A DNA stretch of 64,000 nucleotides from Promethearchaeota archaeon (GCA_008080735.1 SHMW01000011.1:23085-87084), one strand, 5' to 3'. Counted from the stretch's first letter, positions 1-10,834 are shown. Numbers and translations are program-made. The notes: generated from the letters alone by a model not told the origin.

Positions 1-2
1 GT

Positions 3-122
3 TTTGTGATTGGAGACCGCGTTTCAACAAGCAAAAATTGGAAATTAAAAACAAAAATTATGAACAAAATAAGCAATTGGCTTAAGACAGCACGAATAAT
101 TCGCTTAGAATTTGTAGGATAA
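3..122 (+). CDS. Possible C-terminal end of a CDS entering from the left edge (partial)
   Basis: Frame 3 is open from the window edge to TAA at 120-122: FVIGDRVSTSKNWKLKTKIMNKISNWLKTARIIRLEFVG*. Only 39 codons. Confidence 0.3.
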   Translation, partial: FVIGDRVSTSKNWKLKTKIMNKISNWLKTARIIRLEFVG

Positions 123-319
123 TTGATTTTATTTATATTTTTTACTTAAACCTCAAATATCTTTCATTAATCACGTATGAATAATATAACTATAATATAA
201 AGCTCATTTTCAGAATTGCAAATGACTATTATCAAATCAGAAAATATTAAATAGAATAAAGGAAAATCATATTTTATAATCCAAATTTTAACAATAAAAA
301 ATTAAATATCATAGATATT

Positions 320-1870
320 ATGTCACAAAGCTTACAAACCACTGAAACCAACGAAGATTTTGATGTGATAATAATCGGTGCTGGATTGGGGGGTTTAGGC
401 GCCGCTTGTCAATTAGGACTAAGCGATAAGAACGTTCTCTTACTGGAAAAGCATAATGTTCCTGGGGGATTTGCCACTTCATTTGTACGTGGGCGATTTG
501 AATTTGAAGGAGCGCTCCATATGCTAAGTGATATTGGAACACCTGAGGATCCCGGTGCTTTATATAGGTTTTTTAAACGAATTGGGTTAGTTCCCGATCT
601 TTTAAAGTTTAAACATATACCCGAATATTATAGAAGTATATTCTATGATGGGTACGACACAGTTATTCCATATGGAGTTGAAGAGTATTTCAATAAGTTG
701 TTAGAGTTATTTCCAAGTGAAGAGGATGGTATTAATAACTTTAGAGAAATATGCGAAGCAATCTATAACGGAATTCAATATATTGGTAGTCGTAGGGGGA
801 AGGTCTCGCAGAAAGACATTATCAAAGACCATCCGTGGATCGCAAGAGTCGTGGGACTAACCTTACAAGATATATTTGATAAATGCTTTAATAATAAACG
901 ACTTATTTCAGTTATCTCCCAGCCTTGGGGCTTTTTAGGGCTCCCTCCCTCAAGATGTAGTGCATACTCATTTCTCGGAATGACAATGAGCTATTTAGAC
1001 AAAGGTGGAGCTTTTCCAGAAGGTAGATCTCATGCATTAACCAGTGGTATGGTTAAATGTTTCCAGAAAATGGGGGGAACAGTAAAATTTAATGCTTTAG
1101 TAAGTAAAATTTTGTTGAAAAATGATAAAATATACGGAGTAGAATTGCTTGATGGTAAACGATTTCATTCAAAAGCAATAATCTCAAATGTGAATCCGAT
1201 TTGTACGATAATGCAATTATTACCGGATGGAACTATTCCAGAAGGTTATAAAAAAAAAATATATGCACCAGAAATAGGCCCTTCTGGATTTTCTGTATAT
1301 ATGGGTCTTAACGCGTCACCCCAAGAATTAGGGCTTAAAGAACATGAAACATTTATTAATAAGGATGATGATCTTGACGCAGCCTACGATAGTTTTAGGA
1401 AAATCAGAGATCCTAGATATATTGTTGCGGCATGTTATAATAATATAGATCCAACAATTTCTCCTCAAGGAACTTCACAATTAGTTCTAACCACCCTACA
1501 AATGGGAGATGAATGGCAAATCATCGCACCCGATCAATATCACAAAATCAAGGATAATTATGCTGATAAAATGATCCAGATGGTGGAAAATACTATTCTT
1601 CCGGACATCAGACAATATATCGAAGTAGCTGAAGTCGCCAGCCCTCTTACATATTATCGGTATTCAAAAAATTATAACGGAGCTATATATGGCTATCATC
1701 AAGACGTTTATAATAGTCCGATGATGAGATTAAAGAGCAAAACACCAATTAAAGGGCTCTATTTAGCGGGAGCATGGACAAATTTCGGAGGCGGTTTTTC
1801 TACATCTATATTGGGAGGCAGAGTCGCAGCTGGATTATATTTAAGTGATAATAAGGAGGGAGAAATTTAA
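320..1870 (+). CDS. Phytoene desaturase/CrtI-like FAD-dependent oxidoreductase
   Basis: N-terminal dinucleotide-binding motif DVIIIGAGLGGLGAACQL; C-terminal GLYLAGAWTNFGGGFSTSILGGRVAA typical of CrtI/carotenoid isomerase-like proteins. Confidence 0.85.
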   Translation: MSQSLQTTETNEDFDVIIIGAGLGGLGAACQLGLSDKNVLLLEKHNVPGGFATSFVRGRFEFEGALHMLSDIGTPEDPGALYRFFKRIGLVPDLLKFKHIPEYYRSIFYDGYDTVIPYGVEEYFNKLLELFPSEEDGINNFREICEAIYNGIQYIGSRRGKVSQKDIIKDHPWIARVVGLTLQDIFDKCFNNKRLISVISQPWGFLGLPPSRCSAYSFLGMTMSYLDKGGAFPEGRSHALTSGMVKCFQKMGGTVKFNALVSKILLKNDKIYGVELLDGKRFHSKAIISNVNPICTIMQLLPDGTIPEGYKKKIYAPEIGPSGFSVYMGLNASPQELGLKEHETFINKDDDLDAAYDSFRKIRDPRYIVAACYNNIDPTISPQGTSQLVLTTLQMGDEWQIIAPDQYHKIKDNYADKMIQMVENTILPDIRQYIEVAEVASPLTYYRYSKNYNGAIYGYHQDVYNSPMMRLKSKTPIKGLYLAGAWTNFGGGFSTSILGGRVAAGLYLSDNKEGEI

Positions 1871-1871
1871 T

Positions 1872-3059
1872 ATGATGGAAGATATCAAGAAATTTCGAGA
1901 GGTCGAAAAGCAAAAAAAATGGCGTGAGGAGGTCCAAGAAATACCTCCATATATCGATAAATTCGATCGATTAAACAAGAGAATACATCCGGAATCGCAA
2001 GAATTAAGGTTAACCGATATCAAGAAATTATCTCCCAACACTAAACTATATCGCTTCGTTTCGAATAATCCAAATAATCCATTAGCGGTTTTTAGAGCAG
2101 GTCAATATATCGGATTGAATGTAAATATTAATGGTGTGAGAACTGTCCGTCCATATTCAATTGTATCTTCCCCGAATCAAGCGGCATATTATGAATTGGG
2201 AATAAAGAGAAAAGAAGGTGGATTTGTAAGTCACTATCTTCTTGATTATGCTAAATTAGGTGATATATTTCAAGCAACAGAACCAATGGGTCAATTTCAT
2301 TATAATTCGCTTTTTCATGGAAAAGATCTGGTTTTTATCGCCGGTGGATGTGGAATTACACCATTTATGTCAATGATACGATATTTTACGGAATTGGATA
2401 ATGATATAAATATAGAAGTACTTTATGGATGTTTAAATGAATTGGATATCTTGTTTCGAGAAGAATTGGACGATCTTAGCACAAGGAGAGAAAAATTTGA
2501 TATCAAATACGTGTTATCCGAAGCACACTCAGAATGGGGTGGACTTTGTGGGTTTATTACAAAAGATATCATCGAACATAACATCAAATCATTTAAAGAG
2601 AAGTTCTACTATATCTGTGGAAGTAAGGATATGTATGAATTTATTTTGAAGGAGTTAGAGCGATTATTAATTCCACGTCATCATATTATTTTTGAAGCCT
2701 TCGGAGTACCTGATGACGTTAGTAAAATAATGGGATGGCCACAGTCTCTAAATTCTTCAAATCTTTTCCAGATAACTATAGAATATATTGATGAGGGTCA
2801 AAACAAAGAAACAATATTTGAAGCAAATAGTACAGAGCCGCTTCTGAATAGTATTGAGCGTCAGAAAGATCTTCCTATTTCAATTAAAAGCGGATGTCGT
2901 TCTGGGATATGCGCATTATGTAGGACAAAATTGCTTTCTGGAGAGGTATTTGTTCCACCAGATGTAACTATTAGAGAAGTCGATAATCAATTCGGGTATA
3001 TCCATCCATGTGTTTCATATCCAATCTCAGATTTACACTTAGACCTGAAGATGATATAA
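1872..3059 (+). CDS. FAD/NAD(P)-binding oxidoreductase with C-terminal 2Fe-2S ferredoxin domain
   Basis: RPYSIVSSP (FAD), GGCGITPFMSM (NAD), C-terminal CRSGICALCRTKLLSGEV 2Fe-2S motif. ORF track starts at 1845, but ATG at 1872 sits 1 nt after the upstream stop. Confidence 0.85.
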   Translation: MMEDIKKFREVEKQKKWREEVQEIPPYIDKFDRLNKRIHPESQELRLTDIKKLSPNTKLYRFVSNNPNNPLAVFRAGQYIGLNVNINGVRTVRPYSIVSSPNQAAYYELGIKRKEGGFVSHYLLDYAKLGDIFQATEPMGQFHYNSLFHGKDLVFIAGGCGITPFMSMIRYFTELDNDINIEVLYGCLNELDILFREELDDLSTRREKFDIKYVLSEAHSEWGGLCGFITKDIIEHNIKSFKEKFYYICGSKDMYEFILKELERLLIPRHHIIFEAFGVPDDVSKIMGWPQSLNSSNLFQITIEYIDEGQNKETIFEANSTEPLLNSIERQKDLPISIKSGCRSGICALCRTKLLSGEVFVPPDVTIREVDNQFGYIHPCVSYPISDLHLDLKMI

Positions 3060-3127
3060 AATAAGGTAAAAAAAGAATTTTTTCATTCTCTCTTCATTTT
3101 TAGTATGCTTTTCAGGTAATAAGAAAT

Positions 3128-3535
3128 TTAAAGGAATTCCGTATCTATATTTTGTAAAGAGTTTACAATTTCTTGGGCTGCTCTCGTTGCTCTCATTAAT
3201 TTTGCCATGTTTCCCGTTAACTTTAATTTTCCACTCATTACTCCTTGTATGGTGTCAAGCTCACCTTTGGCCACTTTAACAAAATTATCGTAGGGTCCCG
3301 CTAAAATAAATTCACACTCCGGATTATCTCCTTCTTTAATAATATGCGTTCCGGTACACTCACCTTTATGAAGTCCTAAAAAAAATTTCACATCATGATC
3401 TAAAGGGCCACTTGGCTCCACATGTACTAACATATCACCCGTCCACCAAGCAGCAGCTTCTTTATACGCGGGATTATTATTGATAGCCTTACCAAATTCC
3501 TTAACCCACTCCTCACTCAATATTTTGACTGCCAT
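3128..3535 (-). CDS. SCP2 sterol-binding domain protein
   Basis: GVMSGKLKLTGNMAKLMRATRAAQEIV is SCP2-like; 135 aa. Confidence 0.75.
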   Translation of the reverse strand: MAVKILSEEWVKEFGKAINNNPAYKEAAAWWTGDMLVHVEPSGPLDHDVKFFLGLHKGECTGTHIIKEGDNPECEFILAGPYDNFVKVAKGELDTIQGVMSGKLKLTGNMAKLMRATRAAQEIVNSLQNIDTEFL

Positions 3536-3656
3536 TTTATTCCATCACATAAGTAAAATATTATTCTAAAGGAATTTTTGTCGTGATTCTATTTAAAAGT
3601 ATGTTAATCCATTAAAAAAGAAAATAAAAAACCAAAAAAGAAAGTAAAAAGGTAAG

Positions 3657-5507
3657 TTATATGTTATCTAAATCCAATTCTTCCAGTTTTTCCGGACTTG
3701 GATACCCTGTTTCTGGATCCCAGTCTCTCACTTGAAAATATAGTTTTTTCAATTTTTCAAAATCAGGAGTTTTTCCCGCAGAACCTCCCTCTTCTAAAGG
3801 TTTTAACAGAATCTGGGGTAATTTTTCATCCTCTGGTGTCAACCCCATTTTCAGATTAAAGAGGCGTTTCATTGTATAAATTCTCTCTCCAGTGGTTTTT
3901 ATCCGTTCAATATCAAATTCTAAACCAGTTGCAGTTTCAATCACCTTGGCAACCATATCCGGCGGAGGATTACTGAAAATACACAGCACGAGGGAATTAT
4001 AAAGAGAACGATAATCATACTCAATAGCACAATTTTTTGCCATTATCTCATCATCGCTATATTTATCTACCAATTCGATTCCTAAATCTTGAAATGGGAG
4101 TCCTAACAACACCATATACATATCACACGCACAATGGCAAGGACCTCGAGTTGTACCAACAGAATAAGCTAAAGCCATTCCCCATGTATGGCGCAGATCA
4201 TGATAAGGGACTTCTTGTCCGATTGCAGTCGCTATCTCATCTTGGGATATACCAAATTTCTCACCAACCGCATCCGACCCTTCAGCTAAAATGTCCCCAA
4301 AACCCTCCCTAAAAACCATCTTCTTTACCATTTCTAAAGCAGGTTCAATCTCTCCCCATTCTGGTTCAAGACCATCAATATCATCGGAAGATATCTTGCC
4401 ATTGTTATATAGATAATATACAAATGCGATTGTACCTCCTCCACTTATAGTATCAATTCCATAATCATTACATAATGTATTCGCTTTTACAATAGATTTA
4501 AGATCATCGTTTAAAATCAATGAGCCGAAACTGACTATTGTTTCATATTCTGGAGCTTCCACTTCCCCTTCAAAAGCATACTCTCCCTCAGCTACGGACG
4601 CCTTATGAGCACAACCAATTGGACAAGAATAACAAGGATATTGCTTAGTGTAGATCATTTCCGAAGCGGTTGCACCAGAGATATTAAATGCACCATCCCA
4701 CTCTCCTTGCGTCCAATATTTAATCGGAAGTTCACCCTCCATATTATATTTGTCTACACCACCGGGAGTTCCCAGCATTCCGAACATTTGTGTGGTGAAT
4801 GAACTGTTAACATTATCGATCATTTCACTCACTGCTTCTTTATATTGATCTGGCTTTGCAGCTTCGAATTTCTTCTTTGGACCTCTGACAGCAATCGCTT
4901 TCAATTTTTTGGATCCCATTACCGCCCCGATCCCAGTTCTCCCCGCAGCTTTCTCCTCTGAGGCGATGGTGGCAAATTTGATTAAATTCTCGCCCGCTTG
5001 CCCGATACATGCCACTCTTGTTAAATTGGTTCCAGAATCTTCTTTAATAATATCATGGGTTTCTAAGGTTCCTTTGCCCCATAAATGGGAAGCGTCTTTC
5101 AATTCTGCTTTTTCCTCTGTTATATTAAGATAGACAGGTTCATCAGAGGCACCTTTTATGATAATCCCATCATATCCAGCTTTTTTTAATTCAGGTCCAA
5201 AATAACCTCCACAGTTAGCTTCACCCCAAATGCCTGTGTAAGGTGATTTTGAACATACCGTAAATCTCCCAGAGGTAGGAGCATTGCTTAAACACAATGG
5301 ACCAGTCATAAACATTAGAATGTTATCTGGGCCTAATGGATCGGTTTCTTCTTCAATGAAATCATAAAGATATCGTACAGCATATCCCGCAGCTCCCAGA
5401 AAATCCTTCGCAATCTCTACGTCGAGCGGAATTTCTTTTATCTCCTTGGATGTTAGGTCTATTTCTAAAATCTTCCCTATAAATCCTTTTATATCCACAT
5501 AAATCAC
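3657..5507 (-). CDS. Aldehyde ferredoxin oxidoreductase (tungsten AOR family)
   Basis: N-terminal GKILEIDLTSKEIKEIPL, GPLCLSNAPTSGRFTVCSKSPYTG, CYSCPIGCAHKA, and a Cys-containing C-terminal segment. Confidence 0.92.
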   Translation of the reverse strand: MIYVDIKGFIGKILEIDLTSKEIKEIPLDVEIAKDFLGAAGYAVRYLYDFIEEETDPLGPDNILMFMTGPLCLSNAPTSGRFTVCSKSPYTGIWGEANCGGYFGPELKKAGYDGIIIKGASDEPVYLNITEEKAELKDASHLWGKGTLETHDIIKEDSGTNLTRVACIGQAGENLIKFATIASEEKAAGRTGIGAVMGSKKLKAIAVRGPKKKFEAAKPDQYKEAVSEMIDNVNSSFTTQMFGMLGTPGGVDKYNMEGELPIKYWTQGEWDGAFNISGATASEMIYTKQYPCYSCPIGCAHKASVAEGEYAFEGEVEAPEYETIVSFGSLILNDDLKSIVKANTLCNDYGIDTISGGGTIAFVYYLYNNGKISSDDIDGLEPEWGEIEPALEMVKKMVFREGFGDILAEGSDAVGEKFGISQDEIATAIGQEVPYHDLRHTWGMALAYSVGTTRGPCHCACDMYMVLLGLPFQDLGIELVDKYSDDEIMAKNCAIEYDYRSLYNSLVLCIFSNPPPDMVAKVIETATGLEFDIERIKTTGERIYTMKRLFNLKMGLTPEDEKLPQILLKPLEEGGSAGKTPDFEKLKKLYFQVRDWDPETGYPSPEKLEELDLDNI

Positions 5508-5747
5508 TTTTATTTCTAAATTTAATGAAACTAAATTCTTTACTATATTAGTATGTTGTTTTATTGTTATTTTTTTTGTTTAAAAAATTATCTAGAAGAG
5601 ACATCCCTCGAAATATCTTTAATTTTTAAGGAAGGAATAATCTTCATCAGCAAATCTTTGAGTTACAAAATTTAAATTTAATAGAATGCCATTATAATTT
5701 AACAATTAAATTTTATAAAATTAACACGAAGAGGAGTAAAAATTCAA

Positions 5748-6944
5748 ATGTGGTATTTTTATTCGCCAAATATTATTTATGGGGAAGATGCTCTTGACTT
5801 CATGGAAAATATTAAGGGAAATAAATGTTTTATTGTAACTGATAAGATTCTCGAAGAACTCGGGTACTTAAAGATATTAACTGATAAATTAGATGAGTTG
5901 GGAAAAGAATATGAAGTTTTTAGCGAAGTAGAACCAGATCCTAAGGCAGATGGCGTGCTAAAAGCTAGAGAACAATGCATTGAATACGCTCCAGAGTTAA
6001 TCATCGCCCTTGGAGGAGGTTCTGTTATGGATACCGCCAAGACGGCTTGGGCTCTCTATGAATTTCAGGATATGACTTTAGATGACCTTCATCCGTTTAA
6101 TCCTCAATTATATCAAGTTGGCGAGAAATCAGATCTGGTTGCGATTCCTACAACCTCTGGGACTGGAGCGGAGACGACCTTTGCGGTTGTTGTGTCAGTT
6201 GAGGAACAAGGGATGTGGAGAAAATCAATTCAAGCTCATAAAGGATTAATTCCCACCTTTGCTATTGTCGATCCTAGGTTTCCAGCAGGTATGCCTCCAA
6301 AATTAACCGCAGATACAGGCTTTGACGCATTAGCACACGCACTTGAAGGGATGGTTTCTAGTTGGAAGAATGAATTCAGTTATGCGTTAGGGTTGAAGGC
6401 AATTGAAATGATCTTTGAATATTTGCCTATTGCCTATAGAAACGGTGATAATATGGAAGCGCGAGATATGATGCACCAAGCTGCCACGATGGCAGGTCTT
6501 GCATTCGGAAATGGACAAGTACATATCGGTCATACACTCGGGCATAGTTTAGGTACAATCTTTCACACATCTCATGGCCGGGCTGTTGGTATTTTTCTCA
6601 AATACGTGACTCAATTTTGTCTCAATAATCCTGATGGGAATGAATCTGTAAATATTTATTCCAAAATGGCGAAACAATTAGGATGGGCGAACTGGGATGA
6701 TCCGGATGAGAAGGCGGCCAATTCCGTAATTGATAAAATAAAAGAATTAGAAGAAAAGGTCGATATACCTCATAGTTTTAAAGGCGTTGGTCTCTCTAAA
6801 GATAAATATGAGGAAAACATAGATAATATGGTGCAACTCTGTTTTATGGATGCAAGCGGTACGATGGCTCCAAGATCACCCAATAAGGCGGATTTTGAGA
6901 AACTGTATCGGTATGCCTATGAAGGAAAGGATGTAGATTGGTAA
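5748..6944 (+). CDS. Iron-containing alcohol dehydrogenase
   Basis: ALGGGSVMDTAK, AIPTTSGTGAETT, GFDALAHALEG, and metal-binding GHTLGHSLG / HGRAVGIFL. Confidence 0.92.
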   Translation: MWYFYSPNIIYGEDALDFMENIKGNKCFIVTDKILEELGYLKILTDKLDELGKEYEVFSEVEPDPKADGVLKAREQCIEYAPELIIALGGGSVMDTAKTAWALYEFQDMTLDDLHPFNPQLYQVGEKSDLVAIPTTSGTGAETTFAVVVSVEEQGMWRKSIQAHKGLIPTFAIVDPRFPAGMPPKLTADTGFDALAHALEGMVSSWKNEFSYALGLKAIEMIFEYLPIAYRNGDNMEARDMMHQAATMAGLAFGNGQVHIGHTLGHSLGTIFHTSHGRAVGIFLKYVTQFCLNNPDGNESVNIYSKMAKQLGWANWDDPDEKAANSVIDKIKELEEKVDIPHSFKGVGLSKDKYEENIDNMVQLCFMDASGTMAPRSPNKADFEKLYRYAYEGKDVDW

Positions 6945-7020
6945 TTTAGTAAATAATTTCAAGTCATTCTCTCTTTTTTTTAACCACAAATAGATATTTC
7001 TTTTTAACCTAAATGCATTT

Positions 7021-9282
7021 TTAATAAGACTTTTTTATCGGGATTGAAATATAGAAAGTAGATCCTTGATTTCTTCCTTGAGACTCCATCCAGATTTTAC
7101 CCCCATGAAGTTCAATTAATTCTTTCGAAATATACAAACCTAATCCCGAACCATTAATTTCTAAGTCTAACCCTTGGCCATAGCGCTCTATTTTTCCGAA
7201 TTGAGTAAATAATAATTTTTTTTCAGCCTCAGTGAATCCAACTCCGGTATCATTTATTGATATTATATAGTAATCATCTTTTTTTTCCGATTTTATGCAA
7301 ATTTCTCCATTTTCAGGAGTATATTTTATTGCATTTGATATCAAATTATTTAAGACTTCATAGATCTTTTCTTTTTCAAAATAAGTTTCAAGTTTATTGT
7401 GTAAATCTAGCTGGATCTTTTGACCCCTCTTCTCTGCTAGGGGTTTTAATTCTTTTATAGTATATTTTATTAAAAAAACCAAATCCTCCTTTTCTTGATT
7501 GAGTTTAATTTTTCCAGATTCTAACTTAGAAGCTTCAATTAATTCTCTAACTAAATCTTCCAATCGTTTAGTTCCCTCCTTTATATTATGAGCAATCTTT
7601 AATATATCGTATGAAAGCTCATCTTGATATACCTCGAGTAAAAAGTCTGCATATCCCTTAATAGAGATTAAAGGAGTCTTAAGTTCATGAGTAATTCTCC
7701 GCAAAAAATCCGATTTAAGCTTATTGACTTTTTCCAACTCTTTTTGAATATTCTTTTTATCGGTTATATCGACAATAGTCACAAAAGAGGCATCTCTACC
7801 TTTATATGTAATATCTTTATAGAAAATATCAATCCATTTTACTTCACCAATGGAGGTGACCCCCCGAAATTCATAATGATTTCTTGCTTTTTTAGGATTG
7901 GTTTTTCTCAGTAGCATTTGTTTTTTAACATATTCTAAATCATCTGGATGGATATATTTTTGAAAATCACTTGCTCTTTTATCCATCAAATCTTTCAGAT
8001 CAAATTCAAATATATCTGCCCATTTTTGATTTACATATTTTATAGTATTATCTTGGACTATTTGAATTCCAGTTGAAGATTGTTCTGCGAGGCTTTTGAA
8101 TAAAATTGCTGTTTCTTCCAAATCTTGTTCCATTAACTTTCTATCTGTGATATCAATTAAAATAATTAGATTGGCTTCTTTTTCATCATAAAGTATTTTC
8201 TTCGTTTGACTTTCAACCCAAAACACCTCCCCTTCATTATTTACTATTCTAAACTCATAGGGTTCAAACTCTTTCGAATCATTCGCCGTTCTTTTAGTGT
8301 ATTGGCCCATTACTTTATCTCTGTCATCAGGATGGATGAATTCGGACAGAGTTCCGATATCAAAATGTTCCACTTGTGTTTCTTTAAGTCCTCCAAATTC
8401 TAATGCTTTTTTATTGATGAACTTTAGCTCTCCATCTTGAACAATTTGGATTCCAAGAGAAGATTGTTCAGCTACTTTTCGAAATTTTTCCTCCGACTCT
8501 TCCAATCGCTTCTTAATATACTTTTTCTCAGTTACATCTATTACCATACCTATATATTTGGAGATCTCTCCATTCTGATTGAAAACTGGAATCGCATGGT
8601 CTAATATATGTCGAGTTTCTCGCGTCTTTTTATGTATAATTCGAAATTCACTATTGTAATTCTCTTTATTTTTAAACGCTTTAAGATAATCATCTACAAA
8701 TCTCCTTCTATCTTCTGGATGCACTATTTTGAACATTAACCTGGGATCATCACAAAATTCTTGAAGTGAATATCCCGTCCATTTTTCAAACTTTTTTGAC
8801 ATAAATTCTATGGTTCCATTCACATCGGTGTAAACAGAATATACAGCGAGAGGGAGGTTTTGAATGAGGCTCCGATATTTTCCTCCGACCTCAAAGAATC
8901 GGTTTTCTAATTCTTTTTCTTTTTTAATGCTTTTGGTAAACATTAAAACGTAATCTTGAGGTAGAAATTCGTAATTGATCTGAAGAAATTCTTCTTTTTC
9001 GATGGTGAGAGGTTTATAGGGTAGTTCTTCTTCAATAGAAATTTTCTTATCAAGGCATCTCTTTAAATTACGTAGAATATGTGGTTTATCTTTAAAAATT
9101 ACAGTGGCTTTCTCTCCTTTAATCTTTTTAATTTTTTGATTAGTCAGCTCGATTGCGGATCTGTTGTAATTAGTTAAAATAAAATCTTCCTGCCATCTTT
9201 TCCAAATAAAGCAAGGTAAAGGGATGGCATTAAATAGAAATCTCATTTTTTCTGGTTTATCGAATAATGAAGATTCATCCAT
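7021..9282 (-). CDS. Multi-PAS sensor histidine kinase
   Basis: Repeated PAS/PAC units, H-box HELKTPLISIKGYADF, N-box NLISNAIKYTPENG, G boxes NDTGVGF and GSGLGLYISKELIELHGG. Confidence 0.92.
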   Translation of the reverse strand: MDESSLFDKPEKMRFLFNAIPLPCFIWKRWQEDFILTNYNRSAIELTNQKIKKIKGEKATVIFKDKPHILRNLKRCLDKKISIEEELPYKPLTIEKEEFLQINYEFLPQDYVLMFTKSIKKEKELENRFFEVGGKYRSLIQNLPLAVYSVYTDVNGTIEFMSKKFEKWTGYSLQEFCDDPRLMFKIVHPEDRRRFVDDYLKAFKNKENYNSEFRIIHKKTRETRHILDHAIPVFNQNGEISKYIGMVIDVTEKKYIKKRLEESEEKFRKVAEQSSLGIQIVQDGELKFINKKALEFGGLKETQVEHFDIGTLSEFIHPDDRDKVMGQYTKRTANDSKEFEPYEFRIVNNEGEVFWVESQTKKILYDEKEANLIILIDITDRKLMEQDLEETAILFKSLAEQSSTGIQIVQDNTIKYVNQKWADIFEFDLKDLMDKRASDFQKYIHPDDLEYVKKQMLLRKTNPKKARNHYEFRGVTSIGEVKWIDIFYKDITYKGRDASFVTIVDITDKKNIQKELEKVNKLKSDFLRRITHELKTPLISIKGYADFLLEVYQDELSYDILKIAHNIKEGTKRLEDLVRELIEASKLESGKIKLNQEKEDLVFLIKYTIKELKPLAEKRGQKIQLDLHNKLETYFEKEKIYEVLNNLISNAIKYTPENGEICIKSEKKDDYYIISINDTGVGFTEAEKKLLFTQFGKIERYGQGLDLEINGSGLGLYISKELIELHGGKIWMESQGRNQGSTFYISIPIKKSY

Positions 9283-9623
9283 TATAAAACCCCTGATTCC
9301 TTTTATTCTACAAAAATTAAATGTAAATAATCTGCAAAAATAGTACCACTTATTATTTTTATAACCTTTCTTTTAAGAGGATTTAATTACTAATTTAGAG
9401 AATTTTTATAAAATTCTTTTTTTAATGGTTTCATAAATATAGCAAAAAAAATGATTACATTTATAAAGCAAACTGATCACTATCGTAACTTAGATTATTT
9501 ATCTCACTATTATAGATTCAGATATTTTTTTAATCAGCTATCGACTTAATTTATACTTCCAAAGGTTCTCTAGTAGAGATAATTCTGAATGGATAAAGTT
9601 TAGTGAAGAAATTTCATTACCAT

Positions 9624-10273
9624 ATGAATTTTAAAATAATTGATCCTGTTCTTAATTTAGAGCACCCCAGCGTCCAGAACGTATTAAATATTGCACAAGA
9701 TATTTTAGATCAGAATTCCGAAATTCCGAAATAAATGAGATTCTTTTTTCTGGGTTTATAAATGCGGTACAGCATATGAGTAAGGAAGTTATGGATGTAG
9801 GAGGATTATTGGATATAAACATGGAAAAAGGTATAATGATTTTACACCATTCTCGCAATATTACCGTTGGATTAGTAGCTTCAAAATCGTCAAAGTTACT
9901 GAGAGAATCTTTATTAAAATTTTCAATGGATTTTGAAACTAAATTTAAATTTGAATTAAATCAATCAATTAAAGAGATGAATGCTTATAGCGGTGCTTGT
10001 GAGCTAATCGAGAAATATTTTTCAAACTTTCCATATCGAATTTTTACAAACAAGAAACAACCCTTATTACTTTCGGGAAAATTTACTCAGATTCCTAAAG
10101 AATTGGACGAGAGGATAAAAACTACATTTCCTGATGAAAAAGAGTATGAATTCATTAAATCGGAATTACTTAAAGTTCCTCTCTATACTTATTCGGAATT
10201 TGAAAATTTATACAATGAATTACAAGATGAGATGAAAAAAATTCCTAAAAAAGAATTTCACTTTCTGGATTGA
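9624..10273 (+). pseudogene. Frameshifted hypothetical protein; intact form would be about 213 aa
   Basis: Frame from ATG 9624 reads MNFKIIDPVLNLEHPSVQNVLNIAQDILDQNSEIPK*. Frame of the 9776 ORF reads ...NSEINEILFSGFINAVQHMSKEVMDVGG... Removing one copy of the 8-bp tandem repeat attccgaa (9715-9730) joins them seamlessly. Confidence 0.6.
9776..10273 (+). CDS. Hypothetical protein (downstream portion of the frameshifted gene)
   Basis: 165 aa ORF from the track; coding-like sequence extends upstream of this ATG in the same frame. Confidence 0.6.
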   Translation: MSKEVMDVGGLLDINMEKGIMILHHSRNITVGLVASKSSKLLRESLLKFSMDFETKFKFELNQSIKEMNAYSGACELIEKYFSNFPYRIFTNKKQPLLLSGKFTQIPKELDERIKTTFPDEKEYEFIKSELLKVPLYTYSEFENLYNELQDEMKKIPKKEFHFLD

Positions 10274-10368
10274 GAAACCAATTGATATGATAATCATTTT
10301 TCAGTTTATAAAATACCAAAAATGTATAACTAAAAATCCGAAAATAATAATCAAAAAAAAAAAAATGA

Positions 10369-10818
10369 TTAGATTGGTTTAAAATATTCAATATCCGTGA
10401 TCTTTTTCTGACGTCGATCTTTAAAGACAGCTTCAACTCGCATACCCTTTTTAAATTTCTCATGATCAGATTCATTGATAATATGCACGAATCCTGTATC
10501 GGCACCGTCCAGAACAATGATTGCGTATCCAAAGGGCGGTTTTAAAGGCATAACATCGGTTGAGTGGTTGATAATTGTAAATCCTTCAACGGTTCCTTGC
10601 TTTCCTACTTCCGTCCACTCTTCCATTTTTTCAAAACACTCAAAACATACCATTTTTGGAGGAACATATACCTTTCCGCATTTTGGGCATTTCACACCCA
10701 TGATTTTATCTTCCTTTCCGATAGCTTCCATAAATCTCTCAACATAATCACCCGCTGTATGCTTATAAGGAACCTTAATTCTTCCTCTATATATTTTTTT
10801 CTCCTTTTCTTCACTCAT
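10369..10818 (-). CDS. DUF35 OB-fold / zinc-ribbon protein (thiolase partner)
   Basis: KCPKCGKVYVPPKMVCFECF zinc ribbon followed by TVEGFTII...AIIVLDGADTG OB-fold; adjacent to thiolase genes. Confidence 0.88.
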   Translation of the reverse strand: MSEEKEKKIYRGRIKVPYKHTAGDYVERFMEAIGKEDKIMGVKCPKCGKVYVPPKMVCFECFEKMEEWTEVGKQGTVEGFTIINHSTDVMPLKPPFGYAIIVLDGADTGFVHIINESDHEKFKKGMRVEAVFKDRRQKKITDIEYFKPI

Positions 10819-10834
10819 TTTTATTTACCTCCTT

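Noticed and set aside
1-122. Edge sequence considered as a CRISPR repeat (gattggagacc / gattggaaacc at both window ends)
   Set aside because: No repeated units with regular spacers are visible; only a short similarity.
9652-9858. 68 aa minus-strand ORF
   Set aside because: Antisense to the frameshifted gene at 9624-10273, whose two frames join into a coherent protein.
10245-10532. 95 aa minus-strand ORF
   Set aside because: Overlaps the DUF35 CDS at 10369-10818 out of frame; no family features.
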